From positions 1 to 56,520 of the forward strand of contig UPXT01000008.1 of assembly GCA_900538365.1 (NCBI GenBank): a stretch of 56,520 bases of DNA. The letters run 5' to 3'. This stretch comes from an uncultured Acidaminococcus sp. (lineage in GTDB: Bacteria; Bacillota; Negativicutes; Acidaminococcales; Acidaminococcaceae). Position numbers and translations under genes: made by a program. Below, in pieces: positions 43,181-50,432 of the stretch (position 1 is its first letter; each line of letters starts with the position of its first letter). The notes under the pieces are model-generated. The model did no database searches, had not been told where the DNA came from, and saw only the letters and a list, made by a program, of their open reading frames with translations.

Positions 43181-44548
43181 TTATTTATCCAGTTTATAGA
43201 ACGGGTTGTGGCCGCCATGGCCTTTTCCCCTGATGAACTGTTTGCCCATGCGGATGTACTGGACCAGAGGAATATGGGCAGGGCAGACAAAGGCGCAGGA
43301 CCCGCATTCGACGCAGGCATGGCAGGAGAACCGTTCTGCTTCTTCCCAGTTCTGGCGCTTGACAGCTTGAACGATTTCCGTCGGTTCCAGTTTCATGGGG
43401 CAGGCGTCGACGCAGCGAGCGCAATGGACGCAGGGGCTGGGTTCGACATATTGAGCAAAAGGAGATTCGGAATTGAAGATAAGGACTGCACCGGACCATT
43501 TAGCAATGGGGTAATCGAGGCTTGGCGTGGAAAAGCCCATCATCATCCCGCCGGAAATGAGTTTGCCCGGAGTGCCTTTGAGACCGCCGGCAGCCAGTTC
43601 TACAGCATCGCTGTAGAGCGTGCCCAAGCGGCAGATGTAGTTGCCCGGTTTATTGACGCCGTCACCGCTGATGGTCGTGACACGTTCATAAAGAGGGATG
43701 TTCTTTTTCACCATGCGGTAGCAGGCAACTGCAGTACCAACATTATCGACGATGACGCCTACATCGGCAGGCAGTCCGCGGTCAGGAACCGTACGGCCAG
43801 TAGCTGCGTAGATCAGGTGTTTTTCGGAACCTTCCGGATACTTTTCTGCACAGACGCAGACTTCGATGTTCGGTTCGGAAGCGACTTTTTCCTTAACAAG
43901 AGCGATGGCATCGGGTTTATTGTCTTCGATACCGATAATGCCTTTTTGGGCACCGGAGGCCATCATGAAATATTTCAGGCCTTGGATCATTTCATCAGCC
44001 CATTCGAGCATGATGCGATGGTCACCCGTAATGAAGGGTTCGCATTCGATGCCGTTTAACAGGATCGTGTCGATGGGACGGGCCCCTTCTTTCGGCGGCG
44101 CGTACTTGACAGCTGTCGGGAACGTTGCCCCGCCAAGACCGGCAGAACCGCCTTCCCGCAAGGCCGTGCGGATGACATCCGGCGTGATTTCCTCGTCGCT
44201 GCGTTCCTTGATGGTTTCGCAGGGCGTATCGAGTTTGTCGTTCTTGATGACGACGCACTGAGAAATCGTCCCTTGGGGCATGTAGCGATTTTCAATGCGC
44301 AGGACCGTGCCGCTGACGCTGGCATGGATGTTGGTGCTGACGAAACCGCCTGCCTCACCGATGACCTGACCTAGGGTTACCTTATCTCCTGCTTTGACGA
44401 CCGGCTTGGCCGGTGCGCCGATATGCTGGGAGAGAGGAATGTAGACCATGTCAGGTGCGGGACATCTTTCGATGGCCACTTTGTCAGTCAAGGACTTGCT
44501 GGGAGGTACATGGACACCACCCATAAAAGTTGCTTCTTGTGTAGACAT
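43181..44548 (-). CDS. rnfC: Rnf complex subunit C (NAD-binding)
   Basis: A 455-residue soluble subunit with an N-terminal barrel, an NADH/FMN-binding Rossmann-like region (GGAGLGGATFPTAVK-like segment near 130-150) and two ferredoxin motifs, CVHCARCVDAC and CHACVECGSCAFVC. It reduces NAD+. The ATG at 44548 fits the Shine-Dalgarno agaggtg with 6 nt spacing better than the GTG at 44557. First gene of the operon. Confidence 0.95.
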   Translation of the reverse strand: MSTQEATFMGGVHVPPSKSLTDKVAIERCPAPDMVYIPLSQHIGAPAKPVVKAGDKVTLGQVIGEAGGFVSTNIHASVSGTVLRIENRYMPQGTISQCVVIKNDKLDTPCETIKERSDEEITPDVIRTALREGGSAGLGGATFPTAVKYAPPKEGARPIDTILLNGIECEPFITGDHRIMLEWADEMIQGLKYFMMASGAQKGIIGIEDNKPDAIALVKEKVASEPNIEVCVCAEKYPEGSEKHLIYAATGRTVPDRGLPADVGVIVDNVGTAVACYRMVKKNIPLYERVTTISGDGVNKPGNYICRLGTLYSDAVELAAGGLKGTPGKLISGGMMMGFSTPSLDYPIAKWSGAVLIFNSESPFAQYVEPSPCVHCARCVDACPMKLEPTEIVQAVKRQNWEEAERFSCHACVECGSCAFVCPAHIPLVQYIRMGKQFIRGKGHGGHNPFYKLDK

Positions 44549-44590
44549 GTAGTTCACCTCTAACCTTTCATGTTCAACTTCAAAACAAAA

Positions 44591-44619
44591 TTATATATGG
44601 TTAAGAAGTAAATTACAAG
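44591..44619 (-). promoter_or_regulatory. Promoter of the rnf operon
   Basis: On the minus strand TTGTAA (44619-44614), 17 bp, and TATAAT (44596-44591) predict a start near 44584 and a 36-nt leader before rnfC. Confidence 0.75.
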
Positions 44620-44681
44620 TAGAAGGAGGAAGTCTCCTGTGGATAAGATATCCCTTATGACGGAAAATTTTTCTCAAAAAG

Positions 44682-44701
44682 TTTACAAAACGTAATGTAA
44701 A
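44682..44701. promoter_or_regulatory. 20-bp operator-like palindrome between rnf and radical SAM genes
   Basis: TTTACA-N2-ACGT-N2-TGTAAA is an inverted repeat with a self-complementary centre, about 65 bp upstream of the rnf -35 box and 130 bp ahead of the divergent radical SAM gene. A partial further copy of the half site (gtgtaaa) follows at 44705-44711. It could control either side. The rest of the 280-bp spacer is AT-rich with weak plus-strand promoter boxes (TATAAT at 44718-44723). Confidence 0.5.
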
Positions 44702-44831
44702 AAAGTGTAAAATAGTTTATAATAATGAACACGATACAGGTGGACTTGTACAACTGTAAGAATTGCGATAATGCTTTGAATATACTGACTATATTTATTG
44801 GAAGACTTTTTGTGTGAGAAAGGAAATCTTC

Positions 44832-45740
44832 ATGTTTGGACTGTACTTTGATGATTATGAGACGCCGGTTTTCCGGCCCCCTAGTGAAGCAAACAGTTTC
44901 ATCCTTCGTGTCACCCGGGGCTGTGCCCACAATCGCTGCACGTTCTGTGCCATGTATAAGGATGTTCCCTTCTCGGTCTATATGGACGAGGCTGTGGAGC
45001 GACAGATTGCCATGGCCGCCCACTATGCCGGTGAGCAGGTGCGGCGCATCTTCCTTGCTGATGGGGATGCCCTTGTCCTTCCGACGGAAAAGCTCCTTGC
45101 TCTTTTGGCCCGCCTTTATGCGACGTTTCCCAATCTCCAGCGCGTCACAAGCTACGCGGGGCCAAAGGATATCCTCCGCAAGAGCGATGAAGAGCTGCTG
45201 CGTCTCCGAAAGGCCGGGCTCAAGATGCTTTATTTTGGCCTTGAAACAGGGGACTCGCAGCTCCTGAAGCAGATTCAAAAGGGGGTAACCGCCGAAGAAT
45301 CCATCGCGGCCGGACAGAAAGTCGTACGAAGCGGTATGAAGCTGTCCATGATGGTCATCGCTGGTCTCGGCGGTGCGGCAGGATCTGCGCGTCATGCCCT
45401 TAAGACCGCATATGCAGTATCCCAGATCCAGCCCGACATGCTGAGCGTCCTGACCCTGCGCCTATATAAAGGAACGCAGATGTTAAGGGAGTTTGAAGAA
45501 GGCAAGTTTGAGCTGCTGTCGCCTTGTGGCTTGGCTGAAGAGGTGAGGACGTTCCTCAGCCATATTGAGCTGCCGCCGGACCGTCACTGTCTATTTAGGA
45601 GCAACCATATTTCCAATTATGTCCCCCTCAAGGGCACGCTTCCCAAAGACCGGGACCGCTTGATCCAGGAACTTGATGTTTCCATCGGAAAGCTTTCGAA
45701 ATTGACGGATTGGGAAGTTTATACTAATATGGAGTATTAA
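44832..45740 (+). CDS. Radical SAM protein, function unknown
   Basis: A 302-residue radical SAM protein. The cluster motif is CAHNRCTFC (C31, C36, C39), thus CX4CX2C and not the common CX3CX2C; this variant occurs in Elp3/MiaB-like relatives. YFGLETGDSQLL and the AGLGGA glycine-rich segment mark the TIM-barrel core. No SPASM or B12 domain is evident. ATG 44832 follows gagaaaggaaatc; the frame opens at 44814. It stands alone and divergent from rnf, so its reaction cannot be inferred. Confidence 0.83.
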   Translation: MFGLYFDDYETPVFRPPSEANSFILRVTRGCAHNRCTFCAMYKDVPFSVYMDEAVERQIAMAAHYAGEQVRRIFLADGDALVLPTEKLLALLARLYATFPNLQRVTSYAGPKDILRKSDEELLRLRKAGLKMLYFGLETGDSQLLKQIQKGVTAEESIAAGQKVVRSGMKLSMMVIAGLGGAAGSARHALKTAYAVSQIQPDMLSVLTLRLYKGTQMLREFEEGKFELLSPCGLAEEVRTFLSHIELPPDRHCLFRSNHISNYVPLKGTLPKDRDRLIQELDVSIGKLSKLTDWEVYTNMEY

Positions 45741-45824
45741 GGAGATTTCAAGAGGCAGTTGGCCTTTTTACCATAGGGGAGAGGTTCCCCTTTCAGCTAG
45801 CTTTTAGGAAAGAGGCGTCTATAA

Positions 45825-46523
45825 ATGAAAATGCGAAGACTGTTAGCTGCATTCCTCGTTGCTATGATTGCCCTGCCGATGTCGCTGGGCTTTGCTGCAA
45901 AGAAGAATGCCCCCCTCAAAATCGGGGATAAGGGATGGAAGGTCAAGACCGTCCAAATCAAGCTGAACACCCTTGGCCTTAAGACACCGCTGACGGGGAA
46001 ATATTCCCGGGACCTGGAAAAACAGGTGCGGGTCTTCCAAAAGACCCATAAGCTGCCTGTTACGGGAAAGGTGGATGACAAGACCTATTTCCGCATCAAT
46101 GAAGCTGCTTTTGAAAAAGAGGGAATCCATGGCGTCAAGGGCAAGGATGTGGTAAAGACTGCTTCCAAATATAAGGGCGTTCCTTACAGTTTCGGAGGAA
46201 CCACGCCGCGCGCCTTTGACTGTTCAGGGTTTGTTCAGTATGTCTTCAAAAAGCATAAGGCTGCCTTGCCGAGGACGGCGGACCTTCAGTATGAAAAAGG
46301 ACTTTTCGTGACCATGCGGCAGCTAAAGCCCGGCGACCTGGTGTTCTTTACGACTTACGAACCGGGGGCTTCCCACGTAGGGATCTATGCAGGCAATGGG
46401 CTCTTCTGGAGCGCAACCTCGTCGAAAGGGGTCCGTCTGTGCAGCCTTTCCGAGCCATATTGGCGGTCCCGTTACTATGGTGCCAAACGGGTCCTTGTTT
46501 CTGGGAATCGGTCTTATCGTTAA
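45825..46523 (+). CDS. Exported NlpC/P60 endopeptidase with peptidoglycan-binding domain
   Basis: A 232-residue secreted protein: signal peptide (1 to about 24), peptidoglycan-binding domain 1 (about 30-95, GDKGWKVKTVQIKLNTLGL, FQKTHKLPVTGKVDDKT) and NlpC/P60 domain (about 108-225). Catalytic C133 (FDCSGFV) and H184 (SHVGIYAG) are present; the third polar residue, usually His in a FIHAS-like run, lies where this protein has FWSAT, so Ser196 replaces it. It should cut stem peptides in peptidoglycan. The start follows aggaaagagg. Confidence 0.88.
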   Translation: MKMRRLLAAFLVAMIALPMSLGFAAKKNAPLKIGDKGWKVKTVQIKLNTLGLKTPLTGKYSRDLEKQVRVFQKTHKLPVTGKVDDKTYFRINEAAFEKEGIHGVKGKDVVKTASKYKGVPYSFGGTTPRAFDCSGFVQYVFKKHKAALPRTADLQYEKGLFVTMRQLKPGDLVFFTTYEPGASHVGIYAGNGLFWSATSSKGVRLCSLSEPYWRSRYYGAKRVLVSGNRSYR

Positions 46524-46543
46524 CAAGTTGAGGGAGGAAGTTC

Positions 46544-48424
46544 ATGATTAGGGAACGACGCAATAAGGAAAAATTGACGAGTTATTATAATAAGTTCATT
46601 GAAGAAGGCATCATTGACCCCAACGTCCATCCGTGGGTCGCTGAATCGTGGCGCCGCTGCGATGCCCGCAAACAGAACCATGAGACGATGCCGGCAAATG
46701 GTGTGCGCCTTTCGGCAAATGAATTAGCCCGGCAGCTGGAGCTGCACAAAGATGTCCTGACCTATGTGGATGGACTTTTTGAACAGAATAAGCAGTATTT
46801 CAACTCCCATAATCTGTCCATGATCATCGTTGATGAAAAGGGCTATGTCCTCAAGAACTATGCCCTGCCGTTTTTCCAGCGGAGCATTGATGATATCCAG
46901 GGTATGCGCGTCCTCGAAGAGGACTGCGGTACGTCGAGCCTTTCCGTGGCCCGCAGCCACAATGTTCCCTTCCTGATGTTCGGACCGGAAATGTGGGTCC
47001 GCGAATGCCATTCCGGTGATGCCTGCTCTGCGCCAATCAGTGTGGATGGACAGAACCGGTACTTTTTGTCCATGTTCAGCCTGGACCAGAATGATCTGCC
47101 TTATGACATCCTGCTCAGCCTGCTCATGACCATGAAGTATTCTGTCGAAAACTACCTCAGGATGATTGAATATTGGAAGGTCTGCAACATCATCTCCGAA
47201 GACATCCCTGCAGCCATTTTCTGGGTCAATCGGGATGGCTCCCTGCGCTATGCCAATGACCGGGCCCGTCTGCGTATGGATGAAGGGGCCCGCATGGAAG
47301 ATGTCTTCCTGAACTATGAACATATTCCTGTACAAAAAGGTTTTGATGGCAAGAAGACGATCCGTAAGGAAATCACGTGGATTACCCAGGACCGCACCTA
47401 TGAAGATGTGACGAGCGTCTTGCCCGTCTATAACGGCGGCCGTGTCGACAGTGTCGTTGTCATCACCATGTCCATCGAGGATCTAAAGACCACCATTGCC
47501 CACGCCACGGGTTACAGCTCCCGCTACAGCCTTTACAGCATGGTCGGCAATTCCAGCGAGTTCCAAGCCTTGCAGCATAAGGCTGCCCGTGTCGCTCGCG
47601 GGGATAATAATATCCTCCTCCAAGGCGAACCAGGTACGGGCAAGCAGCGCCTTGCCCACGGCATCCATCAGGCAAGTCCCCGCGCTGCGGCTCCGCTCAT
47701 TACGGTGCGCGGTCACGAGGGACCGGAAGAGGAACTGGAAGAGGAATTTTTTGGTAAGACCGATGGTACGGGCCATCTGGCAGCCGGCAGTTTGGAATTG
47801 GCCAATGGAGGAACGCTCTTCCTTGATGAAGTGGAAAAGTTCCCGACTAAGCTGGGAGATGTCTTGGCCGATGCCTTGAAAAACGGTGTTCTCAATAAGG
47901 AGACAGGCGTTCGCCGGAAATTCAATGTCCGCATCATTGCGGCCTGCGATTCGAACTTGAAACGTCTGACCGATAAAGGACTCTTTTCCAAGAGTCTCTA
48001 CGAGCTGGTCATTGGCACCGTCGTCCGGGTACCGCCCCTGAGGGAACGGGTGGAAGATGTGGAAGTCATTGCCAACCATATCCTAACAGAAATGGCGGCT
48101 CGTCACAGCATGCCTACCAAGACGCTTTCCCACGAGGCCATGGAACTCCTCAATAGCTGCCACTGGCCGGGCAACATCAAGCAGCTCCAAGGGGTCATTG
48201 AACAGGCCTTCTTCCATACGGCAGGCAGTGTCATCGACGCCAGCCATATCAAGCTGCCTGGGGAACACCGCATTGAAAAATCCTGGAAGCATGATAAGGA
48301 TGCCTTTGTCGCAAGCTGGAAACAGGCCGGCGGCAACATCAGCAAACTGGCCATTATGCTTGGGGTCAGCCGCGTGACACTTTACCGCTACTTGAAAAAA
48401 TACGACCTAGGTCCCAAAAAATAA
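46544..48424 (+). CDS. AcoR/DhaR-like regulator with degenerate AAA+ domain
   Basis: A 626-residue protein laid out like AcoR: N-terminal GAF-type sensor (about 20-215), PAS-like segment (about 225-325), AAA+ domain (about 345-560) and C-terminal Fis-type helix-turn-helix (SKLAIMLGVSRVTLYRYLKK). Walker A GEPGTGKQ (361-368) and Walker B LFLDE (425-429) are kept. The GAFTGA loop that contacts sigma-54 is absent: the region reads FFGKTDGTGHLAAG (about 400-413). The arginine-finger stretch FREDLYYRL is replaced by FSKSLYELV (about 482-490). It is unlikely to open sigma-54 promoters and may act with the main sigma factor. Target genes unknown. Confidence 0.85.
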   Translation: MIRERRNKEKLTSYYNKFIEEGIIDPNVHPWVAESWRRCDARKQNHETMPANGVRLSANELARQLELHKDVLTYVDGLFEQNKQYFNSHNLSMIIVDEKGYVLKNYALPFFQRSIDDIQGMRVLEEDCGTSSLSVARSHNVPFLMFGPEMWVRECHSGDACSAPISVDGQNRYFLSMFSLDQNDLPYDILLSLLMTMKYSVENYLRMIEYWKVCNIISEDIPAAIFWVNRDGSLRYANDRARLRMDEGARMEDVFLNYEHIPVQKGFDGKKTIRKEITWITQDRTYEDVTSVLPVYNGGRVDSVVVITMSIEDLKTTIAHATGYSSRYSLYSMVGNSSEFQALQHKAARVARGDNNILLQGEPGTGKQRLAHGIHQASPRAAAPLITVRGHEGPEEELEEEFFGKTDGTGHLAAGSLELANGGTLFLDEVEKFPTKLGDVLADALKNGVLNKETGVRRKFNVRIIAACDSNLKRLTDKGLFSKSLYELVIGTVVRVPPLRERVEDVEVIANHILTEMAARHSMPTKTLSHEAMELLNSCHWPGNIKQLQGVIEQAFFHTAGSVIDASHIKLPGEHRIEKSWKHDKDAFVASWKQAGGNISKLAIMLGVSRVTLYRYLKKYDLGPKK

Positions 48425-48459
48425 ATCAAGGACAGTATAGGGACGCATCTGTCCCGGGA

Positions 48460-48497
48460 AAGGTGCGCTTTGCGATCAACAAAACGCATCTTTTCGT
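48460..48497 (+). terminator. Terminator after the AcoR-like regulator
   Basis: An 8-bp stem with one G-T pair (48460-48467 with 48485-48492) is followed by tttt. A smaller hairpin (gggac/gtccc, 48440-48455) precedes it. No sigma-54 type (-24/-12) promoter was found in the rest of this spacer. Confidence 0.6.
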
Positions 48498-48569
48498 GCT
48501 TTTTGTGAATGCCTTGTAAATGGCTGCAAAAAGCCAGGATAAGATCACCCTAAGGAGGAGCCCAAACCC

Positions 48570-49208
48570 ATGCGTTTACGAAAAAAGCCCTGGATATCCC
48601 AGGCCCTGGAAGACTATAAAGGAAAAGAACTGCTCGAGGACGGTCTCGAGGCATACAAGGGGAAATGGCGTGTCCTTCTGGGCGATAAACCCCTTTTCCT
48701 TGAAATTGGCTGTGGAAAGGGGCAGTTTATCAGTCAAATGGCCCAACTTCATCCGGAAAATGCCTACCTTGGCATTGAAACCCAGCGGGATGTCTGTTAC
48801 TATGCCGTGAAAAAACTGCGGGACCTGGAACTTGATAATGCCCGTATCCTGCGGGCTGACGCAGCCCATCTGCTTGACTGGTTCGAAAAAGGGGAAGTAG
48901 AGGGGCTCTACCTTAACTTCAGCGATCCCTGGCCCAAGGCCCGTCATGCAAAACGGCGCCTTACTTACCGCAGTTTCCTTGCTCTTTATAAGACCATCCT
49001 CAAACCTGCTGGGCATCTGCGGTTCAAGACCGATAACGATGCGCTTTTTGAGTTTTCCTTGGAAGAATTCAAGGAATTTGGCCTTCCCCTTCTCACCGTA
49101 AGCAGGGACCTCCACCATACGGAGATCCTTAACGAAGCACAGACAGAGTATGAACAGCGCTTCAGTGCCTTGGGAAAGAATATCAATTTCTGCGAAGTTG
49201 TTTTTTAG
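48570..49208 (+). CDS. trmB: tRNA (guanine-46-N7)-methyltransferase
   Basis: A 212-residue SAM-dependent methyltransferase: LEIGCGKGQF (about 44-53) binds SAM, LNFSDPWPKARHAKRRL holds the catalytic and tRNA-binding residues, and TDNDALFEFS with the C-terminal TEYEQRF are TrmB hallmarks. It makes m7G46 in tRNA variable loops. The start follows taaggaggagccc. The cell-wall gene pair follows 15 bp later and may be cotranscribed. Confidence 0.95.
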   Translation: MRLRKKPWISQALEDYKGKELLEDGLEAYKGKWRVLLGDKPLFLEIGCGKGQFISQMAQLHPENAYLGIETQRDVCYYAVKKLRDLELDNARILRADAAHLLDWFEKGEVEGLYLNFSDPWPKARHAKRRLTYRSFLALYKTILKPAGHLRFKTDNDALFEFSLEEFKEFGLPLLTVSRDLHHTEILNEAQTEYEQRFSALGKNINFCEVVF

Positions 49209-49223
49209 TGGGAAAGGAATTGG

Positions 49224-50432
49224 ATGATGAAGGAGAAATGCATCTTCAAAAATCCCAAGATCGCGATGGTGATCCTCATCATGGCCTTGATGATAGCCGG
49301 CGCCCTCAATGTCTATAGTGCCAGCTTTGCTATGATGGGCTATGGAAAAGGGTATTTCAGCGGCTATATCGCAAGATATCTTCTCTTTGGGGTCATCGGC
49401 CTGTTTTTAATGGGATGGTTGGGCTGGAAAATGGACTATCATCGACTCCTGGGACGGCGGGCGGAAATGGTGATTGCCTTTATCAATATCGTTTTGCTCG
49501 TCGCCGTTGATTTGGCCGGTCATACGGCTAAGGGGGCCCAGCGCTGGCTGTCCCTTGGTCCCGTCAGTTTCCAGCCTTCGGAATTGGCTAAGCTTGCCAT
49601 CATCCTTTTAGGTGCCGCTTACCTCGGAAAGGTCATGGAACAAGGGAAAAAACCTTCTCTTGTGAATCGTTTTTCCTTTGCTGTAGCCATCATTGGCCTC
49701 CTTGTTTTCAAGCAGCCTGATATGGGAACCAGTGCCATTTTGATTGCCATTGCCTTTTTCCTCTATGTTCTTGCTGGGCTGCCAACCCTCATGGTCATTG
49801 GGACGATCCTTATCGGTGCAGTGGGCGCCGTTGTCGGCGTCGTTATAGCTCCCTACCGGCTGAACCGCATTTATGTCTGGCTCGATCCTTTTCGTGACCC
49901 CCAAGGTCTCGGGTACCAAATGGTCCAGTCCAAAGTCGCTATTGGCAGCGGTGGACTTGGCGGTCTTGGGCCTGGCCAGGGACTGGGAAAATATTTTTAT
50001 CTTCCTGAAGCCCACACGGATTTTGCTTTTTCCGTATTTTGTCAGGAACACGGTTTTTTAGGGGCGTTCGTCCTCATTGTCCTTTTTCTCATGCTTGGTT
50101 ATGTAATCTATACGGTAGCGCGCCGGACGCACGACCATCAAGGATTTCTCCTTGTTATGGGCGTCAATTTCCTTGTCGTTGGACAGGCCTTTGCCAATAT
50201 GGCCATGGTCTGTGGGATCCTGCCAGTCATTGGGGTGCCGCTGTCCTTTATCAGTTATGGGGGAACGAGTCTTGTCACGACACTCCTTGCTATGGGGCTT
50301 GTTTTCTCTGTCTATCATGACGAAGTGCGCCGGGAAGAAAAGGAAGCCCCGCCGACCTTTCCCCTCCGTCATTCGCATCGGCCTCCCTTTGTGGGAACGC
50401 CGCGCTATCAGAAAGACAGGTGGAAAAAATGA
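49224..50432 (+). CDS. FtsW/RodA/SpoVE-family peptidoglycan polymerase
   Basis: A 402-residue SEDS glycosyltransferase of ten helices. GHTAKGAQRWLSLGPVSFQP carries the conserved region before the catalytic loop, PDMGTS follows, and PLSFISYGGTSL is the family's C-terminal signature. It polymerises lipid II with a class B PBP, and one is encoded next with an atga overlap. Whether the pair serves division (FtsW) or elongation (RodA) cannot be decided from sequence; the PASTA-bearing partner favours a division-type pair. Confidence 0.9.
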   Translation: MMKEKCIFKNPKIAMVILIMALMIAGALNVYSASFAMMGYGKGYFSGYIARYLLFGVIGLFLMGWLGWKMDYHRLLGRRAEMVIAFINIVLLVAVDLAGHTAKGAQRWLSLGPVSFQPSELAKLAIILLGAAYLGKVMEQGKKPSLVNRFSFAVAIIGLLVFKQPDMGTSAILIAIAFFLYVLAGLPTLMVIGTILIGAVGAVVGVVIAPYRLNRIYVWLDPFRDPQGLGYQMVQSKVAIGSGGLGGLGPGQGLGKYFYLPEAHTDFAFSVFCQEHGFLGAFVLIVLFLMLGYVIYTVARRTHDHQGFLLVMGVNFLVVGQAFANMAMVCGILPVIGVPLSFISYGGTSLVTTLLAMGLVFSVYHDEVRREEKEAPPTFPLRHSHRPPFVGTPRYQKDRWKK

